6,068 nt of DNA, from NCBI GenBank assembly GCA_003660485.1, contig QMUI01000060.1, forward strand, positions 1-6,068. Direction: 5' to 3'. Made by a program: the position numbers and the translations under genes. The notes beneath the pieces were generated by a model. The model did not search any database. It was not told where the DNA came from and saw only the letters and a program-made list of their open reading frames with translations. Positions within the stretch are counted from its first letter, which is position 1, and each line of letters opens with the position of its first letter. Positions 1 to 5,655 of this stretch are shown here, one piece after another. Source of the stretch: Thermococci archaeon. GTDB taxonomy: Archaea; Methanobacteriota_B; Thermococci; Thermococcales; Thermococcaceae.

Positions 1-1305
1 CCTCCTCCTGTCCCTGGGGAACAGTATGACCTCCCTAATATTTCCAATGTCAAGCATCCTCATTATCAGCCTCTCGGCTCCAAGTCCAAAACCTCCATGG
101 GGTGGCATTCCGTACCTGAAAGCTTTTAGGTAGAACTCGAAGCTCTCTGGGTTTAATCCTTTCTCCTTTATTTGCTCCACCAATATGTCGTGCCTGTGCT
201 CCCTCTGCCCTCCGGAACTTATCTCAATGCCCCTGTACTCTAGATCGAAGGCCCTACAGATCTCTGGCTTATCATCGTACTTCATTATGTAGAAAGGCTT
301 GGCCTCGCTTGGGTACCTATAGATGAAGTACAAGTCTACTCCCTCGTTCTCCTTCATGTACTTGCCTAACAACTTCTCCCCCTCGGTATCTATATCCTCA
401 CCCCAGGCGATCTCCTTGCCCAAATCAGCCAAAATCTCGAGGGCCTTATCGTACGTTATCCTGGGGAAGGGTTGCTTTGGTTCCTCAAGCTCGAACTCTA
501 AAATTTTAAGCTCCTTCTCGTTGTTCTCTCTCACGTACTTGATCGTGTAAACGACTAACCTCTCGAGGAGATCCATAACTTCCTCCTCGTTCTCTATGAA
601 AGCCATCTCTGCATCTATGCTCCAGGCCTCATTTAAATGCCTCGTAGTGTTGTGCTCTTCAGCCCTAAAGATTGGGGCTATCTCAAAGACCTTATCAAGC
701 CCGGTTGCCATCATCATCTGCTTGTAAAGTTGCGGTGATTGAGCGAGGAATGCATCGTTCTCGAAGTACCTCATTGGAAATAATTCAGTTCCCCCCTCGG
801 TTGCCGTGGCAATTATCTTTGGCGTGTGGATCTCTATGAAGCCCTCGTTGTAGAAGAACTCCCTCACGGCCCTAAACACGTTCGATCTTATCTTGAATAT
901 TGCCATAACTTTCGGATTTCTCACGTCCATGAACCTGTTGTCTAGTCTAGTGTCAAGCTCAGCCTTGACCTTCCCGGTGGGATCGAGGGGGAGGGGAGTC
1001 TGGGCTCTGCTTATCACCTCGAACTTCTCTGGGATTACCTCAAAGCCAAGCTTTGCCTTTGGGGTAAAGTTGACTACGCCCTCAACGACCACTACATCTT
1101 CACTGTTGAGCTTGGGAATGAGCTTGAATATCTCCGGGGGAACTTTCTTCTTTGGGGCCGTTACCTGCACTATCCCTTCCCTGTCCCTTATCCAGACGAA
1201 CTTTATCCCTCCCAGATCCTTAACCTCCTGAACCCAGCCGGCAACTTTAACCCTCTTCCCGTTGAGCTCCTTGGTTATCTCGCTAGAATAGTGCGTCCTT
1301 AACAT
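1..1305 (-). CDS. aspS: Aspartyl-tRNA synthetase, archaeal type (3' end cut by window edge)
   Basis: Cytosolic class IIb synthetase that charges tRNA-Asp with aspartate using ATP. The frame runs from ATG at 1305 in frame to base 1, giving 435 residues that end ...FPRDRRR. Archaeal AspRS is about 438 residues, so only about three codons and the stop are missing. Visible parts: N-terminal OB-fold anticodon-binding domain (about 1-105, with VAGWV at 21-25), a short hinge, and the class II catalytic domain. The catalytic domain has the QSPQLYK substrate segment (189-195), motif 2 FRAEEHNT with Arg214, and motif 3 GFGLGAERL with Arg412. Lys85 in the anticodon loop is the residue reported for tRNA-Asp-specific (discriminating) archaeal AspRS. 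Position 26 is Gln, where I recall Trp in Thermococcus kodakarensis and His in non-discriminating enzymes. It lies 57 bp downstream of the nucleotidyltransferase stop and has its own TATA box, so it need not be co-transcribed. Identification is very secure. Confidence 0.97.
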   Translation of the reverse strand, partial: MLRTHYSSEITKELNGKRVKVAGWVQEVKDLGGIKFVWIRDREGIVQVTAPKKKVPPEIFKLIPKLNSEDVVVVEGVVNFTPKAKLGFEVIPEKFEVISRAQTPLPLDPTGKVKAELDTRLDNRFMDVRNPKVMAIFKIRSNVFRAVREFFYNEGFIEIHTPKIIATATEGGTELFPMRYFENDAFLAQSPQLYKQMMMATGLDKVFEIAPIFRAEEHNTTRHLNEAWSIDAEMAFIENEEEVMDLLERLVVYTIKYVRENNEKELKILEFELEEPKQPFPRITYDKALEILADLGKEIAWGEDIDTEGEKLLGKYMKENEGVDLYFIYRYPSEAKPFYIMKYDDKPEICRAFDLEYRGIEISSGGQREHRHDILVEQIKEKGLNPESFEFYLKAFRYGMPPHGGFGLGAERLIMRMLDIGNIREVILFPRDRRR

Positions 1306-1306
1306 T

Positions 1307-1344
1307 TCAACCCCCGAGTGAAGAAAAATTAAGGGCTTTTAAAT
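1307..1344 (-). promoter_or_regulatory. aspS promoter and ribosome binding site
   Basis: Read on the minus strand, an archaeal TATA-like box ATTTAAAA lies at 1344-1337. It predicts a transcription start about 25 nt further on, near 1312-1316. A G-rich Shine-Dalgarno-like GGGGGTTGA (1315-1307) sits just before the ATG at 1305 and supports that start. Both elements fit in the 57-bp gap after the upstream gene, which suggests independent expression of aspS. The predicted start is so close to the Shine-Dalgarno that the 5' leader would be very short. Confidence 0.5.
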
Positions 1345-1345
1345 T

Positions 1346-1362
1346 TTTAGAAAAGAGGGAAA
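1346..1362 (-). terminator. Possible pyrimidine-rich terminator after the nucleotidyltransferase
   Basis: Immediately after the TGA of the nucleotidyltransferase, the minus strand reads a pyrimidine-rich tract, TTTCCCTCTTTTCT. This resembles the U-tract terminators of Thermococcales. It is interrupted by C residues and has no hairpin, so some read-through into aspS is plausible. Confidence 0.3.
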
Positions 1363-2604
1363 TCAGAAGAGCCACTGGTTCTCTATACACTCATCACACG
1401 GAGGCTTCTCTCCGGCGATTGCCTTGAACTTCTTGTAGATACACTCCGGTAACCCAAGGGGACACCTGTCTGGGGTTAGTTCGGGTCTCACTTTTGTCGG
1501 ATCAAGCTTGATCCTTATGTACGCTTCATACTCCTCAACTTTCTTCCATGGGAGTATTTTTGCTCCATAGATCACAAGGTTGTCATAGATCTTTGCGTAG
1601 TCTCCCACAACTGCGTTTTCCTTGACTATGACGTTCTTCCCAACGACGACTCCCTCTCCCAGGATTGCATCTTTTAGCTCGGCCCTCTCTTTCACTATGT
1701 CGTTGCCAAGTAGTATTGACCTCTTAATGTAGGCCTTCTCCTCAACTATCGTGTTCGGGCCTATGTACGTGTAGGCTTTTATCTTGGCCCCATGTCCTAT
1801 CTTTGCGTTGTTATCGATGTACACCGGACCTTGAACCTCAACATCCTCAGGAATCTCCACGTTCTCCCCCAAGATGAGGTAGCCATTCTCCTTGGCAAGC
1901 TCGTCAAGGGCTATCTGATGAGCATAGAATAGGTCGTCCGGAGTTCCAAGGTCAACCCAATAATATTCCTTGGGCATCTTGTATCCATAAACTAAGCCTT
2001 GGCTTACGAACTTTGGCAAAATCTCCCTCTCAAAGTAGATCTCTTTATTCTTCGGTATCTCCTTCAGGACATCTTTGTTGACCATGTAAATTCCAGCATC
2101 AACTAGGTTCGTCTTTGGTTTCCTGGGCTTCTCCTCGAACTCTATAATTTTGCCCTCTTCATCCGTGATAACAACACCGAACCTCTCTGGATCATACACC
2201 TTGGTTAGCGCAACTGTAATCAATCCATCGTTCTTCTTGTGGGCCTCTATAAGCTCGGAGTAGTTGAAGTTCGTGAACACGTCACCGTAGATAACCAAGA
2301 AGTCATCGCTCACGTAATCCTCAACGTTCTTCAAGGCTCCACCGGTTTCTAGAGGCATTGGGTCATTAACGAACTTAATGTCCTTAGGATAGTCCTGCAT
2401 CTTTTCCTGAATGAACTCCCTAATCTCGCCCCTCATATAGTGTACTGAAAGTATAACCTCGTCAATCTCGCTAACCTTCTCCAGGGCCTCAAGAATGTAC
2501 TGAAGGTTAGGCTTCCCGAGGACGGGAACCATTGGCTTTGGTCTTGTTGATGAAATAGGCCTCAATCTAGTTCCAAAACCTCCCGCAAGAATTACAGCTT
2601 TCAT
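1363..2604 (-). CDS. Sugar-1-phosphate nucleotidyltransferase with left-handed beta-helix domain and Cys-rich tail
   Basis: Cytosolic enzyme of the GlmU/RmlA/ManC family. It joins a sugar 1-phosphate to an NTP to make a nucleotide sugar for glycans, glycolipids or compatible solutes; the exact sugar cannot be read from the sequence. The 413-residue protein has an N-terminal Rossmann-like nucleotidyltransferase domain (about 1-235). It shows GGFGTRLRP (8-16), RPKPMVPV (21-28), ETGGAL (86-91), the metal-binding GD at 107-108, EEKP (157-160) and WVDLGTP (216-222). Residues about 247-350 are hexapeptide-like repeats (IGHGAKI, IGPNTIV, LGEGVVV, VGKNVIV), as in left-handed beta-helix acyltransferase-like domains. 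The last 35 residues contain four cysteines (381, 388, 403, 406) as CPLGLPEC and CDEC, which could bind zinc or form disulfides. ATG at 2604 is preceded by the Shine-Dalgarno GGTGAT. Bifunctional GlmU-like activity is possible but not shown; mannose-1-phosphate guanylyltransferase is another common label for such proteins. Confidence 0.9.
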   Translation of the reverse strand: MKAVILAGGFGTRLRPISSTRPKPMVPVLGKPNLQYILEALEKVSEIDEVILSVHYMRGEIREFIQEKMQDYPKDIKFVNDPMPLETGGALKNVEDYVSDDFLVIYGDVFTNFNYSELIEAHKKNDGLITVALTKVYDPERFGVVITDEEGKIIEFEEKPRKPKTNLVDAGIYMVNKDVLKEIPKNKEIYFEREILPKFVSQGLVYGYKMPKEYYWVDLGTPDDLFYAHQIALDELAKENGYLILGENVEIPEDVEVQGPVYIDNNAKIGHGAKIKAYTYIGPNTIVEEKAYIKRSILLGNDIVKERAELKDAILGEGVVVGKNVIVKENAVVGDYAKIYDNLVIYGAKILPWKKVEEYEAYIRIKLDPTKVRPELTPDRCPLGLPECIYKKFKAIAGEKPPCDECIENQWLF

Positions 2605-2607
2605 GTT

Positions 2608-2643
2608 ATCACCGTCAAGATCTCAGATTTCACTTTTATAAAA
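2608..2643 (-). promoter_or_regulatory. Promoter and RBS of the nucleotidyltransferase gene
   Basis: On the minus strand an A/T box TTTTATAAAA (2643-2634) resembles the archaeal TATA element. It is followed about 20 nt later by Shine-Dalgarno GGTGAT (2613-2608), three bases before the ATG at 2604. A TATA-to-start distance of about 26 nt would place the transcription start almost on the Shine-Dalgarno. A second, weaker box (CTTTATGAAG, around 2660-2651) is an alternative that would give a longer leader. Confidence 0.5.
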
Positions 2644-2710
2644 TTTTCACTTCATAAAGGTCAAGATTTTCTCAAAAACTCGTCATTTATAGTTAATCAG
2701 GGGGAAGTTT

Positions 2711-2722
2711 AGTGTCAACACT
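2711..2722. promoter_or_regulatory. Small perfect inverted repeat in the divergent promoter region
   Basis: The sequence AGTGT-CA-ACACT is a perfect 5-bp inverted repeat with a 2-bp centre. It lies in the 221-bp AT-rich space between two divergent genes, about 32 bp upstream of the TATA box of the small plus-strand gene. The position would suit an activator, or an operator shared by both promoters. Arms this short also arise by chance. The rest of this spacer shows only TATA-like boxes and A/T-rich DNA. Confidence 0.25.
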
Positions 2723-2754
2723 TTGAAGAATTTCCAAAATGTTAAACGTTATTA

Positions 2755-2762
2755 TTTTATAT
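2755..2762 (+). promoter_or_regulatory. TATA box of the small winged-helix gene
   Basis: TTTTATAT follows an A/T-rich stretch and predicts transcription starting near 2782-2786. This is about 40 nt before the preferred ATG at 2826. No good Shine-Dalgarno lies next to that ATG. The nearest candidate, AAGGT at 2801-2805, is about 20 nt away and overlaps an alternative TTG codon. Confidence 0.45.
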
Positions 2763-2825
2763 GCTTATCAGCAGAAATCCCAGGAATTAGAAAAGTAATT
2801 AAGGTTGTATTTTAATTATTGTATT

Positions 2826-3125
2826 ATGCTTGAGTACAAGAAATTCAAAGTCTCATTGGGGGATGAGAAAGTTAAAGTTGCAAAGAAGATACTCAAAAAG
2901 CTCATTGAGATTGCCGATTCTGAGCCGTACTGGAGAGTTGTTGAAGAAGCCCTTGGATTGAGGGAGAGGGAAGCTAAGGAGGTTCTCTTGTTCTTAGAGA
3001 GTATTGGAGAGCTTAAGATAAGAAGGGCAAAGAATGGGAGAAGGCTCTACGTACTAACGCTTAGGGAGCGGAGGAGGAATCCCCAGACCTTGGATAAGTG
3101 GCTTGGGGTTAGCAAAACTGTTTAA
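2826..3125 (+). CDS. Small basic protein, probable winged-helix DNA-binding regulator
   Basis: A 99-residue protein starting MLEYKKFKVSL. I do not recognise it as a named family member. After an N-terminal strand come three predicted helices: about residues 14-30, EPYWRVVEEALGL at 33-45, and EREAKEVLLFLESIGEL at about 47-63. A beta-hairpin wing follows (IRRAKNGRRLYVLTLRE). This order, with 'LLFLESIGELKIRR...GRRLYVLT', is typical of archaeal winged helix-turn-helix proteins. The second half is strongly basic, which fits nucleic-acid binding. There is no membrane segment. An in-frame TTG at 2805 would add seven residues (LYFNYCI) that do not look like part of the domain and has no spaced ribosome site, so ATG 2826 is preferred, though weakly. 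It sits 79 bp upstream of aor on the same strand. Control of aor or of the divergent gene is a guess from position only. Confidence 0.75.
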   Translation: MLEYKKFKVSLGDEKVKVAKKILKKLIEIADSEPYWRVVEEALGLREREAKEVLLFLESIGELKIRRAKNGRRLYVLTLRERRRNPQTLDKWLGVSKTV

Positions 3126-3157
3126 CATGACAATTTTCCGGGACTTATTTTGTTTTC

Positions 3158-3198
3158 GCAAAATTTTATATGGATAAATGTAAAGATAGTTCTGGGTG
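3158..3198 (+). promoter_or_regulatory. aor promoter and Shine-Dalgarno
   Basis: A BRE-like GCAAAA (3158-3163) directly precedes the TATA box TTTTATATG (3164-3172). This predicts a transcription start near 3192-3196. The GGGTG at 3194-3198 is spaced 6 nt from the ATG at 3205 and acts as the ribosome site. It also contains the upstream in-frame GTG (3196), which argues against GTG being the start. The transcript would have a very short 5' leader. Confidence 0.6.
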
Positions 3199-3204
3199 CT
3201 CTCC

Positions 3205-5028
3205 ATGTATGGGTATTGGGGCAAGATTCTAAGAGTAAACCTTTCTGATGGGACGATTAAGGAAGAGAAGTTCGACGAGAACTTTGCTAAGAAATGGCTT
3301 GGTACGAGGGGCTTTGGGATCTACTACCTTCTCAAGGAGATGGATCCAAAGGTTGACCCCTTCAGTCCAGAGAACAAGCTTATATTTGCAACGGGCCCGC
3401 TAACGGGAACTTCTGCTCCAACGGGCGGAAGGTACATGGTGATAACCAAGAGCCCCCTGACGGGATATATAGCGATGGCAAACTCGGGTGGCTATTTTGG
3501 TGCTGAGCTTAAGTTCGCAGGGTGGGACGCCATAATTGTTGAGGGGAAAGCAGACCACCCCGTGTATATTTACATCAACGAAGAGAGCGTTGAAATTAGA
3601 GACGCCTCTCACCTCTGGGGCAAGCTCGTAAGCGAGACCGAGGAAAAGTTAAAGGAAGAAGTTGGGGACAAGAACGTTCAGATAGCCTCCATTGGACCGG
3701 CCGGAGAAAACAAAGTTAGGTTTGCAGCAGTGATGAACAACGGACACAGGGCCGCGGGAAGAGGTGGAGTTGGAGCGGTTATGGGAAGCAAGAATCTCAA
3801 GGCAATAGTAGTTAGGGGACACAAGAGGGTGGAGGTCGCTGACAAAGGGAAGTTCATGGAGGTAGTCAGGGAGAAGATTGAAAAGCTCAAGAAGGATCCA
3901 GTTGCCGGTGGAGGGTTGCCGAAGTATGGAACCGCCGTTCTCGTGAACATAATTAACGAGAACGGACTCTACCCAACGAGAAACTTCCAGACTGGAGTGT
4001 TCAAATATGCCTACGAGCAGAGCGGTGAGGCAATGGCTGCTAAATATCTAATCAAGAATAAGCCGTGCTTTGCCTGTCCAATAGGCTGTGGAAGGGTCAA
4101 CAAGTTGCCAACCCTTGGAGTTACCGAAGGACCGGAGTACGAGAGCACTTGGGCCTTAGGTGCCAACCTTGGGATTAATGATTTAGCTGCGATAATCGAA
4201 GCTAATCACTTCGCCGATGAGTACGGAATGGACACGATAAGCCTCGGTGGAACTTTAGCAACAGCGATGGAGCTCTACGAGAGGGGCCTGCTCAAGCAAG
4301 AAGACATCGGAGGAGACAACGTCCCGCCCTTCAGGTTCGGCAACACTGAAGTGCTACACTACTGGATCCACAAGATAGCAACTAGGGAGGGCTTTGGCGA
4401 TGTCCTTGCAGAGGGAGGCTACAGGTTGGCTGAAAAGTTCAATGGCCTCGAGTACTTCATGGGCGTTAAAAAGCAGGAACTTCCAGCCTATGACCCGAGA
4501 GGTGCCGAGGGTCACGGACTTGGTTACGCGACCAACAACAGGGGAGGCTGTCACATCAAGCAGTACATGATAAGCCCTGAGATCCTGGGTTACCCATACA
4601 AGATGGATCCGCACGACATAAGCGACGAGAAGGTCAAGATGGTCATCTTATTCCAGGACCTCACGGCGTTGATTGATGCTGCTGGCCTCTGTGTCTTCAC
4701 AACGTTTGGACTTGGGGCTGATGACTACAGGGATCTCCTAAATGCAGCGCTAGGCTGGGACTTCTCAACCGAAGACTACCTCAAGATAGGAGAGAGAATA
4801 TGGAACGCCGAGAGATTGTTTAACCTTAAAGCTGGTCTTGATCCACTCAAGGAGGACACATTACCTAAGAGGATCCTTGAAGAGCCAATGCCAGAGGGTC
4901 CACATAAGGGACACGTGGTTAGGCTCAAGGAGATGCTACCAAGGTACTACAAGTTCAGAGGATGGACAGAAGACGGAAGAATTCCAGAGGAGAAGCTTAA
5001 GGAGCTTGGGCTTGAGGAGTTCATGTGA
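3205..5028 (+). CDS. aor: Aldehyde:ferredoxin oxidoreductase, tungstopterin enzyme
   Basis: Cytosolic enzyme that oxidises aldehydes to carboxylic acids with ferredoxin as electron acceptor. It is thought to clear aldehydes from 2-keto acid (amino acid) fermentation. The 607-residue protein follows the P. furiosus AOR closely, with a 2-residue insertion near 365-370 by my recollection of that sequence. The [4Fe-4S] ligands are Cys288, Cys291, Cys295 (CFACPIGC) and Cys496. The tungsten bis-pterin region has GGRY (Arg76) and NSGGYFGAE (from Asn93), plus the two DxxGL(C/D)x-type motifs: DEYGMD (338-343) and DAAGLC (491-496). Glu332 with the ExxH motif (332-335), and His385, match the dimer-bridging iron ligands. 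Glu313 and His450 match residues near tungsten. One oddity is Met342 where the pterin motif usually has Leu. The ATG start gives the same numbering as P. furiosus up to the insertion; an upstream GTG at 3196 lies in the ribosome site. It is followed by an oligo-T terminator and appears monocistronic. Confidence 0.98.
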   Translation: MYGYWGKILRVNLSDGTIKEEKFDENFAKKWLGTRGFGIYYLLKEMDPKVDPFSPENKLIFATGPLTGTSAPTGGRYMVITKSPLTGYIAMANSGGYFGAELKFAGWDAIIVEGKADHPVYIYINEESVEIRDASHLWGKLVSETEEKLKEEVGDKNVQIASIGPAGENKVRFAAVMNNGHRAAGRGGVGAVMGSKNLKAIVVRGHKRVEVADKGKFMEVVREKIEKLKKDPVAGGGLPKYGTAVLVNIINENGLYPTRNFQTGVFKYAYEQSGEAMAAKYLIKNKPCFACPIGCGRVNKLPTLGVTEGPEYESTWALGANLGINDLAAIIEANHFADEYGMDTISLGGTLATAMELYERGLLKQEDIGGDNVPPFRFGNTEVLHYWIHKIATREGFGDVLAEGGYRLAEKFNGLEYFMGVKKQELPAYDPRGAEGHGLGYATNNRGGCHIKQYMISPEILGYPYKMDPHDISDEKVKMVILFQDLTALIDAAGLCVFTTFGLGADDYRDLLNAALGWDFSTEDYLKIGERIWNAERLFNLKAGLDPLKEDTLPKRILEEPMPEGPHKGHVVRLKEMLPRYYKFRGWTEDGRIPEEKLKELGLEEFM

Positions 5029-5038
5029 TCTCCTGTCT

Positions 5039-5066
5039 GTTCTTTTTTGGATTTTTATTTTAGCTC
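5039..5066 (+). terminator. Oligo-T terminator of aor
   Basis: Eleven bases after the aor TGA the plus strand has T-tracts of 6, 5 and 4 (TTCTTTTTTGG, ATTTTTATTTTAG). This is the usual intrinsic terminator form in Thermococcales, which do not need a hairpin. It closes the aor unit before the CRISPR repeat. Confidence 0.7.
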
Positions 5067-5076
5067 TTACCGGGGG

Positions 5077-5104
5077 CAATATTCTAGTTTTTGCTTATTG
5101 TAAT
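5077..5104 (-). repeat. Possible degenerate CRISPR repeat
   Basis: Read on the minus strand this begins ATTACAATAAG and continues to CTAGAATATTG. Against the intact repeat next door it matches about 19 of 26 positions with one 2-nt insertion. Its start resembles the GTTACAATAAG beginning of the P. furiosus repeat even better. The 3' ATTGAAAG end is lost, replaced by a run of C. Only 5 bp separate it from the intact repeat, far less than a normal spacer of about 37 bp. If real, it reflects a deletion or slippage; chance similarity in AT-rich DNA is a serious alternative. Confidence 0.35.
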
Positions 5105-5109
5105 GACTC

Positions 5110-5139
5110 CTTTCAATTCTCTTTTAGTCTTATTGGAAC
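5110..5139 (-). CRISPR. Solitary intact CRISPR repeat (Pyrococcus type)
   Basis: On the minus strand this 30-nt unit begins GTTCCAATAAGACT and ends AGAGAATTGAAAG. It is the same length and nearly the same sequence as the Pyrococcus repeat GTTACAATAAGACT...AATTGAAAG that I recall. The last eight bases, ATTGAAAG (5117-5110), are the 5' tag left on crRNAs after Cas6 cleavage in P. furiosus. No second intact copy occurs anywhere in the window, so there is no true spacer. The orientation puts the leader on the right (higher coordinates) and any array to the left, where the aor terminator follows within about 45 bp. It fits a minimal leader-plus-one-repeat locus or the last relic of a deleted array. 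The neighbouring cas2 supports a CRISPR origin. Confidence 0.9.
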
Positions 5140-5189
5140 AGCACAAGTTTTTACTCATTTTCCTCTATATTATTCTTAGAAGGCTTGGA

Positions 5190-5204
5190 TTTTATAAGTC
5201 TTTT
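5190..5204 (-). promoter_or_regulatory. Promoter reading through the CRISPR repeat
   Basis: On the minus strand the TATA box CTTATAAAA (5198-5190) is preceded by an A-rich BRE-like CAAAAGA (about 5204-5198). An archaeal start about 26 nt downstream would fall near 5165-5168. Transcription would therefore enter the repeat at 5139 after about 25-30 nt. This is the layout expected of a CRISPR array promoter. The transcript would run on toward the 3' end of aor in antisense. Confidence 0.6.
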
Positions 5205-5224
5205 GGCAAAGGGTGCTTACCGGA

Positions 5225-5243
5225 GCCTTAAAAGGCCTTAAAG
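5225..5243. repeat. Tandem octamer GCCTTAAA in the probable leader
   Basis: GCCTTAAA occurs at 5225-5232 and again at 5235-5242. The two copies are 10 bp apart, which is one helical turn, and they lie about 25 bp upstream of the leader promoter's TATA box. Same-face spacing suggests a possible protein-binding site for a transcription or integration factor. Chance cannot be excluded. Confidence 0.35.
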
Positions 5244-5521
5244 AGCAGTTGTAAGAATTCAAAGCCCGAAACGAAAGAATTTCTGAGAACTCTAAAATTT
5301 AAGTGCTCAAAAATGATCATTAAATTTTCAACGGCCTGTCAAATCAGTAGTTTAGAAACAAGCAGAATATGGGCGAATAATTGAGAAAAGACATGGTTTC
5401 AACAGGGTTTGAGATAAAAGAGCATCCCTTCTAGCTCCACTTTAAGCTCCGAAAAAATTTAGTTACAAAATATGCCGAAAAATATGACGAAATGTTACAT
5501 ACTAACAAAAAGTTACTGAAA

Positions 5522-5553
5522 CTTTCCAATTCTCTTACAACCAATTATTCAAC
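5522..5553 (-). repeat. Degenerate CRISPR repeat near cas2
   Basis: On the plus strand this reads CTTTCCAATTCTCTT and, after a diverged middle, ends TTATTCAAC. The intact repeat on the same strand reads CTTTCAATTCTCTT and ends TTATTGGAAC. With small gaps about 24 of 30 positions agree, and both ends are preserved. It has the same orientation as the intact copy and lies 382 bp from it, at the far end of the probable leader. It may be a relic repeat from an older array, or a leader element resembling the repeat. Confidence 0.5.
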
Positions 5554-5618
5554 TAAATAAGCAATATTTAGATTTTTTCAAGGAAAATAGGGCCTGAGAG
5601 GTAGTATTTAAGATTTTT

Positions 5619-5632
5619 CGAAAGATATAAAT
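5619..5632 (+). promoter_or_regulatory. cas2 promoter, probably giving a leaderless mRNA
   Basis: A BRE-like CGAAA (5619-5623) is followed by the TATA box GATATAAAT (5624-5632). A start about 26 nt beyond the box centre falls at about 5653-5656, essentially on the ATG at 5656. The bases before this ATG (CTATTTTTGATC) contain no Shine-Dalgarno. Both facts suggest a leaderless transcript. Confidence 0.6.
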
Positions 5633-5655
5633 TTCTAGGCATCCTATTTTTGATC

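Larger units (their letters stand above)
5140..5521 (-). promoter_or_regulatory. Gene-free AT-rich stretch, probable CRISPR leader
   Basis: No plausible gene lies here on either strand. The region is AT-rich and abuts the 5' end of the intact repeat, where a CRISPR leader belongs. Pyrococcus leaders are long (several hundred bp, as I recall), and this region has about that length. Leaders carry the array promoter and the sequences that direct Cas1-Cas2 to insert new spacers at the first repeat. The function here is inferred from position, composition, the promoter at 5190-5198 and the neighbouring cas2. I could not align it to known leaders. Confidence 0.65.

Noticed and set aside
893..1231. 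112-residue plus-strand frame inside aspS, with similar frames at 323-550 and inside aor
   Set aside because: These are antisense shadows of strongly conserved coding sequence, Ser/Thr/Leu-rich and without promoters or ribosome sites.
3196..3204. GTG at 3196 as the aor start codon
   Set aside because: This GTG is part of the GGGTG Shine-Dalgarno for ATG 3205. The ATG start makes all known metal-ligand positions (Arg76, Cys288, Glu332) coincide with P. furiosus AOR numbering.
4838..5179. 113-residue open frame overlapping the aor end and running through the CRISPR repeat
   Set aside because: It is a shadow frame of aor that continues into non-coding DNA; it lacks a credible start and reads through the terminator and repeat with low-complexity composition.
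5395..5425. Further repeat-like stretch (minus-strand CTCTTTTAtCTC near 5415)
   Set aside because: Only an 8-base core matches the CRISPR repeat, in the opposite orientation; the rest does not align, so chance is the simplest explanation.
5483..5520. Possible C/D box small RNA (ATGACGA followed by CTGA)
   Set aside because: The C box has a mismatch, the spacing to CTGA is too short for a Pyrococcus C/D RNA, and no C'/D' pair is visible.
5650..5655. TTG at 5650 as the cas2 start
   Set aside because: It would add two residues before the conserved MYVVIVYDV start and has no ribosome site. The TATA box position fits ATG 5656.
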